Shown: positions 1-9,391 of the stretch, in pieces | How positions within the stretch are numbered: the first letter of the stretch is position 1 | Layout of the letters: the number at the start of each line of letters is the position of its first letter | Source of the DNA: Geothermobacter ehrlichii | GTDB taxonomy: Bacteria; Desulfobacterota; Desulfuromonadia; Desulfuromonadales; Geothermobacteraceae | Assembly: GCF_008124615.1 (NCBI RefSeq) | Contig: NZ_VNIB01000006.1 | Span: 164,768 to 228,767 of the forward strand | DNA: 64,000 nucleotides | Direction: 5' to 3' | Notes under the pieces: generated by a model | What the model saw: only the letters and a program-made list of their open reading frames with translations | The model's database searches: none | Told to the model about the DNA's origin: nothing | Made by a program: the position numbers and the translations under genes

Positions 1-482
1 CTGCCTTCGGCCGTACTGGGATCGAGCGTCAGCACCTCGGGGAGGTCATACTCGAGAAACATGCCGAGATCTTCCAGGTTGCCGACCGTCTGCTTGATCA
101 GCCGGGCCTTTTCCTCGTTGTCGGCGTAGGGCTCGAGCCTCCGCCCCCGCGCGATCAGGTCGCCGATCTGGCGCCTGAGCGAAGCGATGTGTCCCTCCCC
201 CTTTTCGGGAAAAGCGAAAATTTCGGTAATCTGCAGGTTGAGAACGGCCATGTCCCGGCGCAGCACCTCGACGGAACGGGCCACCCGCTCCCGTGCCAGA
301 ACATCCTGAGCCGAACGGGCCATGGTCTGACTGGCCCAGTAACCGAGACCACCAAGAATCACCAGCCCGACAAAGCCGATGGTCCCGATGGCAGCCATTT
401 TCCAGCTCGTGTTCCAGCGTTTGTGAACCAGCCTGCGTGCGAGAGCGATGTGACGACTATCATTACCGGCATGCAGAGACAT
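1..482 (-). CDS. Methyl-accepting chemotaxis-type receptor, N-terminal part (runs off the left edge)
   Basis: Only the first 160 codons are in the window. A cytoplasmic basic N-terminus is followed by one transmembrane segment (about residues 38-57, GTIGFVGLVILGGLGYWAS) and then a helical, charged region with heptad character, as in the periplasmic four-helix bundle of chemoreceptors. The ATG at 482 is preceded by a strong Shine-Dalgarno (GGGAGG, 6 nt away). A sigma-28-type promoter at 530-556 fits a motility/chemotaxis gene. The signalling domain lies outside the window, so a sensor histidine kinase with the same sensor module is not excluded. The gene is divergent from the glycosylase at 625. 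Confidence 0.6.
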   Translation of the reverse strand, partial: MSLHAGNDSRHIALARRLVHKRWNTSWKMAAIGTIGFVGLVILGGLGYWASQTMARSAQDVLARERVARSVEVLRRDMAVLNLQITEIFAFPEKGEGHIASLRRQIGDLIARGRRLEPYADNEEKARLIKQTVGNLEDLGMFLEYDLPEVLTLDPSTAEG

Positions 483-529
483 GAACGTCCTCCCGGGAAG
501 ATTCGGACCGCAAAGAGCCTCTTAGCTTC

Positions 530-556
530 AAATCGGCCGCCAGCAGCAATTCTTTA
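530..556 (-). promoter_or_regulatory. Sigma-28 (FliA)-type promoter for the chemoreceptor
   Basis: Read on the minus strand the boxes are TAAAGAAT and GCCGATTT with exactly 11 bases between them, against the consensus TAAAGTTT-N11-GCCGATAA. It would start transcription about 40 nt before the ATG at 482. The assignment rests on box match, spacing and position. Confidence 0.6.
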
Positions 557-624
557 CCTTTTTCGGCGCCCTTTACGCATGCCAATCTTGTCTTTTCCCG
601 GAATCGCGTGCTACAACAGCCACC

Positions 625-1338
625 ATGCACCAGTCACCGCCTCGCGATCCCGGCACGACGCTTCTCGCCCTCTACCAGCGACTGTTCGATCACTTCGGAC
701 CACAGAACTGGTGGCCCGCCGACAGCCCCTTCGAAACCGCCGTCGGCGCCATCCTTACCCAGAATACCGCCTGGACCAACGTGGAAAAGGCCATCGCCAA
801 CTTGCGTCGCGCCGATGCCCTGAGTTGCGAAGCGTTGCTGAAAACGCCGCGAAAACAGCTCGAAGAGATGATCCGGCCGGCCGGTTTTTTCCGCCAGAAG
901 AGCGAACGATTGCACCTTTTCTGCCGCCACCTGCGGGACCATCACGACGGCAACCTCGAACGCCTGCTGGCGGCGCCGACGGCGGTGGCACGCCTCGAAC
1001 TGCTGGAACTGAAAGGGGTGGGCCCGGAAACGGCCGACTCGATCCTGCTCTATGGAGGCAACCACGCCAGCTTCGTGGTCGACGCCTACACCCGTCGCCT
1101 GCTGCAGCGGCTCGACCTGCTCCCCGGCCGGGGGACCTACGACGAGATACGTACCTTCTTCATGCGCAACCTGCCCGTCGACGCCGCCCTGTTCAACGAG
1201 TACCACGCCCTGATCGTGATTCTGTGCAAGGATTACTGCCGAAAACGAAACCCGCGCTGCCAAAGCTGTCCGCTGATCGGGCTCTGCCGCTATCCCGAAT
1301 CCGCCCACCCGTTGACGGAAGGCAAAAAACGACGTTGA
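625..1338 (+). CDS. Endonuclease III-like DNA glycosylase (HhH-GPD, 4Fe-4S)
   Basis: This 237-residue protein belongs to the helix-hairpin-helix/GPD base-excision glycosylases. The hairpin is LELKGVGPETAD (127-138) and the catalytic aspartate is D153 in VVDAYTRR. The C-terminal cluster loop has C205, C212, C215 and C221 with the C-X6-C-X2-C-X5-C spacing of endonuclease III. The lysine that endonuclease III carries in the hairpin (GVGRKTA) is Glu/Thr here, so a monofunctional glycosylase acting on mismatched, alkylated or deaminated bases is more likely than a lyase-active endonuclease III. The start is the first ATG after the divergent promoter region; its ribosome site is weak. Confidence 0.85.
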   Translation: MHQSPPRDPGTTLLALYQRLFDHFGPQNWWPADSPFETAVGAILTQNTAWTNVEKAIANLRRADALSCEALLKTPRKQLEEMIRPAGFFRQKSERLHLFCRHLRDHHDGNLERLLAAPTAVARLELLELKGVGPETADSILLYGGNHASFVVDAYTRRLLQRLDLLPGRGTYDEIRTFFMRNLPVDAALFNEYHALIVILCKDYCRKRNPRCQSCPLIGLCRYPESAHPLTEGKKRR

Positions 1339-1393
1339 CCCGAACAACAGGCAGGCACCCCATGACTTCTGCCATCTGTGCCGTAGACGGCAC

Positions 1394-1443
1394 GACAAAT
1401 GTGACAATTTGACCCAATTGGCCCAGTTGTGGGACATTTTGTC
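1394..1443. repeat. Imperfect inverted repeat, candidate upstream activator site
   Basis: Outer arms GACAAATGT (1394-1402) and ACATTTTGTC (1434-1443) are complementary apart from one extra T. The interior holds CCAATTGG. It lies about 100-175 bp upstream of the sigma-54-like promoter at 1542, the distance usual for enhancer-binding protein sites. It could instead be the weak terminator of the glycosylase gene. Confidence 0.35.
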
Positions 1444-1541
1444 CTCGATGCTCGTGGAGCAATTTTTTCATCCGGATCGAACACCGACGCAACTTTTTGA
1501 TTTTATTTGTGTTTTCAATTCCCAATCGTTTGACTCGATTT

Positions 1542-1570
1542 TTGGCAACCCCATTGCAAACGTATACAAT
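1542..1570 (+). promoter_or_regulatory. Sigma-54-like (-24/-12) promoter, overlapping a possible sigma-70 promoter
   Basis: TTGGCAACCCCATTGCA (1542-1558) has GG at 1544-1545 and GC at 1556-1557 with 10 bases between, matching TGGCACG-N4-TTGC closely. The same stretch can be read as a sigma-70 promoter: TTGGCA (1542-1547), 17 bp, TACAAT (1565-1570). Either would transcribe the small gene at 1628 with a leader of about 50-60 nt. Sequence alone does not decide between them. Confidence 0.5.
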
Positions 1571-1627
1571 GAAATGGCCGCACGTTTTCGGGCGGACGAA
1601 AATCTTTTCTTTCAAGGAGTCGATGCA

Positions 1628-1795
1628 ATGGGCAAAACGGTCAAGAATCCGAAACGGTTCATCATCTCCTGCCGCGTCAACGATGAAGAGATGAAGCTGC
1701 TGCAGAAACGGGCAAGAGAGGCCGGCACCAACATCTCCAACCTGCTGCGGGCCAGCCTCGAAATCGACCGAATGAACCAGCGCCAGGCCGTCTGA
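1628..1795 (+). CDS. Small ribbon-helix-helix-like protein (55 aa)
   Basis: The ATG at 1628 follows AAGGAGT at 1613-1619, so this internal start is preferred over longer in-frame starts that would cross the promoter. Residues 9-16 (KRFIISCR) form a basic beta strand. Two helices follow, [16 protein letters not shown] and [12 protein letters not shown]: the Arc/MetJ/CopG DNA-binding layout. Such proteins dimerise and repress nearby genes. No toxin partner lies next to it, and the gene is monocistronic between its promoter and a hairpin at 1824. Fold by pattern only; target unknown. Confidence 0.6.
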   Translation: MGKTVKNPKRFIISCRVNDEEMKLLQKRAREAGTNISNLLRASLEIDRMNQRQAV

Positions 1796-1823
1796 GCCTG
1801 CGCGGCGACACACGGGCGCAAAC

Positions 1824-1856
1824 AGCTCACCAGGCGGCTACGGCCGCCTGAGAGCT
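1824..1856 (+). terminator. GC-rich hairpin after the ribbon-helix-helix gene
   Basis: CAGGCGGC (1831-1838), loop TACG, GCCGCCTG (1843-1850) is a perfect 8-bp stem, flanked by AGCTC...GAGCT that can extend it. No T-run follows, only a pyrimidine-rich stretch, so intrinsic termination is possible but not certain. Confidence 0.4.
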
Positions 1857-1926
1857 GGCGCTCGTCCCCCTTCTCCCCCCCTCCTCGACTCTCCACCTTC
1901 AGACCCCTGTCAGCAAAGCCTTTTTC

Positions 1927-1955
1927 TTGCGGTTACCTGCCTGTTCTGCTACCTT
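1927..1955 (+). promoter_or_regulatory. Candidate sigma-70 promoter for ileS
   Basis: TTGCGG (1927-1932), 17-bp spacer, TACCTT (1950-1955). It sits about 90 bp before the ileS start. A modest match, supported mainly by position and spacing. Confidence 0.35.
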
Positions 1956-2048
1956 AATGCACTTGATTTCCAGCCGGGGCACACCGCCGGGACACCGTGC
2001 TCCGTCCCGGTCGGCGATCGAATCCCACCGGTCAGCAAGGAGCGGTCC

Positions 2049-4831
<2,783 letters not shown>

Positions 4832-4832
<1 letters not shown>

Positions 4833-5338
4833 TGCCCCCCCTGCGCTACCGCATCCTGGCCGTCATCGGCGCGCTCGTGGTCGGGCTCGACCAGTGGAGC
4901 AAACAGGTCATCGTCGGCAGTTTCGACCTCTACCAGTCACTGACGGTGGTGGAAAACTTCTTCCACATCACCTATGTCCGCAACCGGGGAGCCGCCTTCG
5001 GCATGCTGGCCGACAGCCCGCTCAGGGTGCCATTTTTCATCGGCGTCACCCTGGTCGCCTGCGGCATCATCGTCGGCTACCTGCACCGGCTGGCGGACGA
5101 CCGGAAACTGGCGGCGACGGCCCTGGCCCTCATCTTCGGCGGCGCCATCGGCAACCTGATCGACCGTGTCAGCCTCGGCGAGGTGATCGATTTCATCGAC
5201 GTACACTGGTACCAGCACCACTGGCCGGCCTTCAATATCGCCGACTCGGCCATCTGCGTCGGGGTCGGCCTGCTGCTGCTCGACATGTGGCGGCACGACC
5301 GGAAGGGCGCCCGAGAGACCAAGGAGGAAGGATCATGA
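4832..5338 (+). CDS. lspA: Lipoprotein signal peptidase (signal peptidase II)
   Basis: This 168-residue inner-membrane aspartyl protease removes signal peptides from diacylglyceryl-modified prolipoproteins. It has four hydrophobic segments. The two catalytic aspartates are visible in GNLIDR (D111) and FNIADS (D138). ATG 4832 overlaps the ileS stop; a longer start at 4808 exists but would overlap ileS by 25 bases. The gene ends in an ATGA overlap with a small lipoprotein gene that is a likely substrate. Confidence 0.95.
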
Positions 5339-5472
5339 AACGCCTGTTCGCCCTGCTGCTTCTGCTCGCCCTGATGACCCTGACCGGCTGTCAGTGCCTG
5401 TCCGGATTCGGTCGCGATCTGCAGGACTTCGGCAAGTGGATCGAACGACAGAGTTCCGGCAGCGAGCAGTAA
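5335..5472 (+). CDS. Small entericidin-like lipoprotein (45 aa)
   Basis: A hydrophobic signal peptide ends in the lipobox LTGC (acylated cysteine 19). The short mature tail, CQCLSGFGRDLQDFGKWIE, resembles entericidin-type lipoproteins (cysteine, Gly-X-Gly-X-Asp, amphipathic helix ending in Ile-Glu). The start overlaps the lspA stop (ATGA) and follows AAGGAGGAAGG. The predicted product is anchored in the envelope; its function is unknown, and entericidins themselves are poorly understood. The next promoter, for tRNA-Pro, begins 8 bp after the stop. Confidence 0.75.
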   Translation: MKRLFALLLLLALMTLTGCQCLSGFGRDLQDFGKWIERQSSGSEQ

Positions 5473-5480
5473 CATCGGCA

Positions 5481-5509
5481 TTGACAAAGGTCGAGGAAAG
5501 GGTTATAAA
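5481..5509 (+). promoter_or_regulatory. Strong sigma-70 promoter for tRNA-Pro
   Basis: Consensus TTGACA (5481-5486), 17-bp spacer, TATAAA (5504-5509), followed by a GC-rich discriminator typical of stable-RNA promoters. It would start about 35-40 bp before the tRNA. Confidence 0.8.
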
Positions 5510-5551
5510 GCCACCTGCCGCGCCGACAGGATGCGGCACTGAGGAAGACGT

Positions 5552-5628
<77 letters not shown>

Positions 5629-5645
5629 TTCTTCCACGCAAAGAC

Positions 5646-5678
5646 AAAGGGTCGGCGACACATCGCCGACCCTTTTTT
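5646..5678 (+). terminator. Rho-independent terminator after tRNA-Pro
   Basis: Stem AAAGGGTCGGCGA (5646-5658), loop CACA, complementary arm TCGCCGACCCTTT followed by T's. The stem is perfect and works in either direction. Confidence 0.92.
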
Positions 5679-5755
5679 GTCTGCCCTGCGAAAATCTACG
5701 GCCGCCCGCAGTCAACAGCCCCCCCTTTCGCCAACCAACGACACGCACCCGACGT

Positions 5756-5784
5756 TTGACGGCCCTAACCGATTGCGCTAAGGT
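5756..5784 (+). promoter_or_regulatory. Candidate sigma-70 promoter for the hsdM leader
   Basis: TTGACG (5756-5761), 17 bp, TAAGGT (5779-5784). Predicted start about 5791, shortly before the AAGGAGG that serves the first mini-ORF at 5819. Confidence 0.45.
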
Positions 5785-5818
5785 AACGCCCTGAATTGTC
5801 TTGCATTAAGGAGGGGCC

Positions 5819-5863
5819 ATGCCGTCACTCGACAATACCCAGCCACGCCGTCTGCACCGATGA
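5819..5863 (+). CDS. Mini-ORF 1 upstream of hsdM (14 codons)
   Basis: ATG at 5819 sits 5-6 nt after AAGGAGG, the best ribosome site in the hsdM leader, and encodes 14 residues ([14 protein letters not shown]). Its TGA overlaps the ATG of a second 14-codon ORF at 5860. The peptide resembles nothing I know; a regulatory or coupling role is inferred from arrangement only. Confidence 0.35.
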   Translation: MPSLDNTQPRRLHR

Positions 5864-5904
5864 CCGGTCTGACGGCTTTTCTGTTCCCGGAAAGACGACC
5901 ATGA
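5860..5904 (+). CDS. Mini-ORF 2 upstream of hsdM (14 codons)
   Basis: Starts in an ATGA overlap with mini-ORF 1 and ends in an ATGA overlap with the hsdM start at 5901. It encodes [14 protein letters not shown]. No ribosome site of its own is visible, so translation would depend on termination of mini-ORF 1. It may be chance, but two successive ATGA junctions leading into hsdM are notable. Confidence 0.3.
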   Translation: MTGLTAFLFPERRP

Positions 5905-7853
5905 ATCTGCAGAACCAGGCCAACTTCATCTGGTCGGTCGCCGACCTGCTGCGCGGCGACTTCAAGCGCTCCGACTTCGGGCGCATCATCCTGCCGTTCA
6001 CCCTGCTGCGACGCCTGGAATGTGTGCTCGAGCCGACCCGCGAAGCGGTGCTGAAACGCTACGACGAACTGAAGGAGAGCGGTCTCGACCTCGATGCCAT
6101 CCTGCCGAAAGTCGCAGGGCAAAGATTCTATAATGTCTCCCGCTACACCCTGGCCAATGTCGGCGAAACCGAAACCCGGGCCAATCTCGAAGACTACATC
6201 GCCAGGTTCAGCAGCAACGCCCGCGCCTGTTTCGACTATTTCAATTTCACCACCTGGCTCGACCGACTGGCCGAAGCCAACCTGCTCTACCTGGTGGTGC
6301 AGCGCTTCGCCGGTATCGACCTGCACCCCGACGTGGTGTCGAACCACGAAATGGGGCTGATTTTCGAGGAACTGATCCGGCGTTTCGCCGAAAGCGCAAA
6401 CGATACCGCCGGAGAATACTTCACCCCGCGCGATGTCGTGCGCCTGGCGACCACCCTGGTCTTCGCCCCCGACCACGAGGTTCTGACCGGTGAAGGCGTC
6501 ATCCGCACCATCTACGACCCCTGCTGCGGCACCGGCGGCTTTCTCGCCTCCGGCATCGAGCAGGTACACGAATGGAACGACAAGGCGCGCATCGTCCCCT
6601 ACGGCCAGGAACTCAACCCCGAGTCCTACGCCATCGCCATGGCCGACATGCTGGTCAAGGGCTACGACCCGAAAAACATCAAGTTCGGCAACACCCTCAG
6701 CGACGACCAGCTGCCGCTGGAGCGCTTCAACTACTGCCTCGCCAATCCTCCCTTCGGCGTCGACTGGAAGAAGGTACAGAAAGCGGTCACCGACGAGCAC
6801 CAGATCAAGGGCTTTGATGGCCGCTTCGGCCCTGGTCTGCCGCGGGTTTCCGACGGCTCGCTGCTCTTTCTGATGCATCTGATCTCCAAGCGCCGCTTTG
6901 AGGACGGCGGCACCCGCATCGGCATCGTCCTCAACGGCTCGCCGCTGTTCACCGGCGGCGCCGGCTCCGGCGAATCGGAAATCCGCCGCTGGATACTCGA
7001 AAACGACTGGCTGGAGGCGATCGTCGCCCTGCCGACCGACCTGTTCTACAACACCGGCATCGCCACCTACATCTGGATTCTCTCCAACCACAAGGACCCC
7101 CGCCGCAAGGGCAAGGTGCAGCTCATCAACGCCACCGAACTCTGGACGCCGATGCGCAAGAGTCTCGGCAGCAAGCGGCGCTACATCAGCGACGAGCAGA
7201 TCGCAATCATCGCCCGGCAGTTTGCAGATTTCGAAGAGAGCGAGACCAGCAAGATTTTCAACACCACCGACTTCGGCTACCGGCGCATCACCGTCGAGCG
7301 CCCCCTGCAGCTTGCCTTCCATCCGCGCGACGAGCTGCGGCTCGAGGCCCTACAGGCTGACAAGGTCTGGGGGAAGCTGGACGAAGAGCGCCAGCAGGCA
7401 CTGCTGAATGCGCTGGAACAACTCGAAGAGAAATACCTCTCACGCGACCAGTTCTTCAAGGCGGTAACGGCCGCCCTGGGCGGCAAACTTGCCGCGCCGG
7501 AGAAGAAGCTGCTACAGAAACACCTCGGCGAACACGACCCCGAAGCCGAATATTGCAAGGCCAAGGGAGCCTTCGAGCCGAATCCCGATCTGCGCGACTA
7601 CGAGAATGTGCCGCTGTCGGAATCGGTGGCAGACTACTTTGCCCGTGAAGTCGTCCCCCACGTGCCGGACGCCTGGATCGACGAAAGCAAGCGCGACCCG
7701 AAGGACGGCGCGGTCGGCATCGTCGGTTACGAGATCAACTTCAACCGCTATTTCTACAAGTACGTGCCGCCGCGTCCGCTGGAGGAGATCGACGCCGAGC
7801 TGCGGCAGGTGGAGCGGGAGATTCAGGATCTGCTGCGGGAGGTAACGGAGTGA
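5901..7853 (+). CDS. hsdM: Type I restriction-modification N6-adenine methyltransferase subunit
   Basis: HsdM transfers methyl groups from S-adenosylmethionine to adenines at the site chosen by HsdS. The 650-residue protein has the N-terminal helical HsdM domain, motif [10 protein letters not shown] (about 206-214) for SAM binding and the catalytic NPPF (about 281-284). The C-terminal part is longer than in EcoKI-type HsdM, as in the subfamily ending in a coiled tail ([11 protein letters not shown]). ATG 5901 begins the family's [19 protein letters not shown]. hsdS and hsdR follow only after an inserted Abi and nucleotidyltransferase block, so the three hsd genes are not contiguous. Confidence 0.93.
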   Translation: MNLQNQANFIWSVADLLRGDFKRSDFGRIILPFTLLRRLECVLEPTREAVLKRYDELKESGLDLDAILPKVAGQRFYNVSRYTLANVGETETRANLEDYIARFSSNARACFDYFNFTTWLDRLAEANLLYLVVQRFAGIDLHPDVVSNHEMGLIFEELIRRFAESANDTAGEYFTPRDVVRLATTLVFAPDHEVLTGEGVIRTIYDPCCGTGGFLASGIEQVHEWNDKARIVPYGQELNPESYAIAMADMLVKGYDPKNIKFGNTLSDDQLPLERFNYCLANPPFGVDWKKVQKAVTDEHQIKGFDGRFGPGLPRVSDGSLLFLMHLISKRRFEDGGTRIGIVLNGSPLFTGGAGSGESEIRRWILENDWLEAIVALPTDLFYNTGIATYIWILSNHKDPRRKGKVQLINATELWTPMRKSLGSKRRYISDEQIAIIARQFADFEESETSKIFNTTDFGYRRITVERPLQLAFHPRDELRLEALQADKVWGKLDEERQQALLNALEQLEEKYLSRDQFFKAVTAALGGKLAAPEKKLLQKHLGEHDPEAEYCKAKGAFEPNPDLRDYENVPLSESVADYFAREVVPHVPDAWIDESKRDPKDGAVGIVGYEINFNRYFYKYVPPRPLEEIDAELRQVEREIQDLLREVTE

Positions 7854-7925
7854 GCTTTTCCAACTGTGCAACCACTTGTTTTGATGGCGCAACCACCCAA
7901 ATTGGTGTACGACCTGTAAAAAAGT

Positions 7926-7954
7926 TTGCAAATCCACAGCTTTTTGTGTATAAG
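7926..7954 (+). promoter_or_regulatory. Promoter of the first AbiF-associated RNA
   Basis: TTGCAA (7926-7931), 17 bp, TATAAG (7949-7954). Predicted start about 7961, just before the structured RNA. The second RNA copy has a promoter with the same spacing to its stem (18 versus 17 bases from the -10 box), which supports both. Confidence 0.55.
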
Positions 7955-7960
7955 TTATCC

Positions 7961-8018
7961 AACACACCTGCCATGCCTCTGGCCGCTTGCGGCTATGCAC
8001 ACTTTGGCGGGTTTTTTA
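7961..8018 (+). ncRNA. Structured small RNA, copy A, upstream of the Abi_2 gene (AbiF-RNA-like)
   Basis: The outer stem ACCTGCC (7966-7972) pairs with GGCGGGT (8006-8012) and runs into a T-tract (8012-8017), so the RNA carries its own terminator. An inner stem pairs TGC with GCA, and a small hairpin is GCCG-CTTG-CGGC. Copy B at 9019 shares the layout and the conserved GCCTCTG and ATGC-CAC strings, with compensatory changes (T-A to C-G inside, T-G to C-G outside). A structured RNA (the AbiF motif) beside Abi_2 genes is established knowledge; assignment here is by arrangement and structure, not a covariance search. It ends 20 nt before the abi start. Confidence 0.7.
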
Positions 8019-8037
8019 TTGCCCGGAGTTTGCGGGC

Positions 8038-8949
8038 ATGAATCAGTTCAACAAAGCCCCTCTTACCATTGACGAGCAGCTTGAGCTCTGGCAGTCACGC
8101 GGGCTGAATGTCCCTGACCCGGAACGCGCTCGACGCTATCTCTCCGTCATCAGCTACTACCGCCTGAGTGCCTACAGCCGACCGTTTCAAAGTGCTGACC
8201 ATCGCTTCAAGCCGGGTGTGACCTTTGACGATGTCCTTGGTCTCTACGTTTTCGACCGCAAACTGAGACTCTTCATCCTCGACGCCATCGAACGTATCGA
8301 GGTTGCCTTTCGTGCCCGCATGACCCAGGTGCTTGGCGAGAACTATGGAGCCCATGCCTACACTCTTCCAGCAATATTCGGCAACAAATATGGCCATGAC
8401 TGGCTGCTGGACAATGTGCGCGAAAAGTGTAATGGCCGCAACGCCGAGCCCTTTCTGCAGCATTATCGACAGAAATACCGTGACCCGGAACTGCCGCCCG
8501 TGTGGATGGTCATGGAGGTTCTGACCTTCAAGGAGGTCTCCTATCTCTTTGCCCATTTGCGCCATAAAAAGGACAAACAAGCGGTCGCAGACTTCTGGGG
8601 ATTACCTGTTCCGATTGCCGAATCCTGGTTTCGGGCGCTGTCCGACCTGAGAAACGTCTGCGCCCATCACGCCCGCACCTGGAACCGGGAGTTCGGAAGT
8701 CGACCGCGGATACCCAGAAAACCACCGGCGAACTGGCCGAACCTTTCCCCCTTGCCGAGAACAGGCATCGACCCGACGAAACGCCTCTACCATCTGCTCG
8801 TGGTCATTGAGTACATGCTGCGCCGAATCAATCCCGGCTCCAGCTGGCATCAGAGATTGTTTGAACTGATGGAGCAACACCCACATGTCAGTCGTGAACA
8901 CATGGGCATGCCGGAGAATTGGTACAAAGAGAAATTCTGGAATCTGTAA
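8038..8949 (+). CDS. Abi_2 (AbiD/AbiF) family abortive-infection HEPN protein
   Basis: This 303-residue protein has the N-terminal signature SVISYYRLSAYSRPF (36-50) and the C-terminal HEPN RNase motif R-X4-H in LRNVCAHHARTWNREF (R205, H210), both typical of Abi_2. These proteins act as RNA-cleaving toxins that stop growth of phage-infected cells. ATG 8038 follows GGAG with spacing that suits initiation; the upstream TTG at 7987 would lie inside the RNA terminator. A small structured RNA with its own promoter lies on each side, so the unit resembles an RNA-controlled toxin. It is inserted between hsdM and hsdS, a usual defence-island position. Confidence 0.88.
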   Translation: MNQFNKAPLTIDEQLELWQSRGLNVPDPERARRYLSVISYYRLSAYSRPFQSADHRFKPGVTFDDVLGLYVFDRKLRLFILDAIERIEVAFRARMTQVLGENYGAHAYTLPAIFGNKYGHDWLLDNVREKCNGRNAEPFLQHYRQKYRDPELPPVWMVMEVLTFKEVSYLFAHLRHKKDKQAVADFWGLPVPIAESWFRALSDLRNVCAHHARTWNREFGSRPRIPRKPPANWPNLSPLPRTGIDPTKRLYHLLVVIEYMLRRINPGSSWHQRLFELMEQHPHVSREHMGMPENWYKEKFWNL

Positions 8950-8982
8950 CAGCAGAATCTCAATCAGATGGGAATTTGACAA

Positions 8983-9011
8983 TTGCCATGCAGAAAAAAA
9001 CCAACTACACT
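8983..9011 (+). promoter_or_regulatory. Promoter of the second AbiF-associated RNA
   Basis: TTGCCA (8983-8988), 17 bp, TACACT (9006-9011). Predicted start about 9019, right at the structured RNA. Same spacing geometry as copy A. Confidence 0.5.
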
Positions 9012-9018
9012 GCCGGCA

Positions 9019-9081
9019 ACAACACCCGCCACGCCTCTGCAGGTTTCGGCCTGACATGCGCACCCCGGCGGGTTACTTTTT
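9019..9081 (+). ncRNA. Structured small RNA, copy B, downstream of the Abi_2 gene
   Basis: The outer stem ACCCGCC (9024-9030) with GGCGGGT (9067-9073) is perfect and leads into T's at 9077-9081. The inner hairpin CAGGT-TTCG-GCCTG has a UUCG loop, and an intermediate CGC/GCG pair replaces TGC/GCA of copy A. Conserved strings GCCTCTG and ATGC-CAC sit at matching places. It may be a second antitoxin-like RNA or the upstream RNA of a lost second toxin gene, since only a coding remnant follows. Confidence 0.6.
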
Positions 9082-9142
9082 ATGGGGCTGGTGCTGAAAG
9101 TTGCCGGCCCCTGTTTTGTTTGCCCATCAAGGTACTTCCCGG

Positions 9143-9244
9143 ATTCAAGAAGGCCAACCTCTCGATGAGCGGCAGGCGCTCTATCAGCGAATTGCCGAAG
9201 AGATTTGGGATGTGAACCGGTTGCGTGAAGAGGTGACAGAGTGA
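9143..9244 (+). pseudogene. C-terminal coding remnant, HsdM-tail-like
   Basis: An open frame with no start codon ends in RIAEEIWDVNRLREEVTE then TGA. The charged helical tail ending EVTE resembles the end of the intact HsdM upstream ([11 protein letters not shown]). It may be the end of an older hsdM allele left when the Abi unit and flanking DNA were inserted. Identity is tentative because only about 33 codons survive. Confidence 0.3.
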
Positions 9245-9250
9245 GAATGT

Positions 9251-9301
9251 CAGGCAGGGTATAACAAGGGAGGCCGCCAGGCTCCATGTTATATCCTGCC
9301 T
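9251..9301. repeat. 51-bp near-perfect hairpin element
   Basis: CAGGCAGGGTATAACA (9251-9266) and TGTTATATCCTGCCT (9287-9301) are complementary over 14 of 15 positions, and the 20-nt middle can pair further. It lies between the coding remnant and the nucleotidyltransferase gene. No T-run follows. It may be a recombination or transcription-control structure; origin unknown. Confidence 0.5.
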
Positions 9302-9373
9302 TTAACAAGGGGCACCCGTTCTGCGGACAGAGGATTGTTGCGGGATATTTTCTGCTTGCCACAACCCAAAAAG

Positions 9374-9387
9374 GGAACTATAGTTCC
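9374..9387 (+). promoter_or_regulatory. Palindromic operator just upstream of the nucleotidyltransferase gene
   Basis: GGAACTATAGTTCC is a perfect 14-bp palindrome, extended by A's on the left and T's on the right. It ends 4 bp before the ATG at 9392, so a bound repressor would block initiation. The winged-helix domain of the adjacent gene makes self-control likely. Confidence 0.55.
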
Positions 9388-9391
9388 TTTT

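Noticed and set aside
7850..8041. Possible 63-aa gene starting at GTG on the hsdM stop
   Set aside because: It runs across the promoter and whole structure of RNA copy A and has no family resemblance.
9251..9301. Integron attC site
   Set aside because: The arms do not hold the RYYYAAC/GTTRRRY core boxes and there is no integrase or cassette array.
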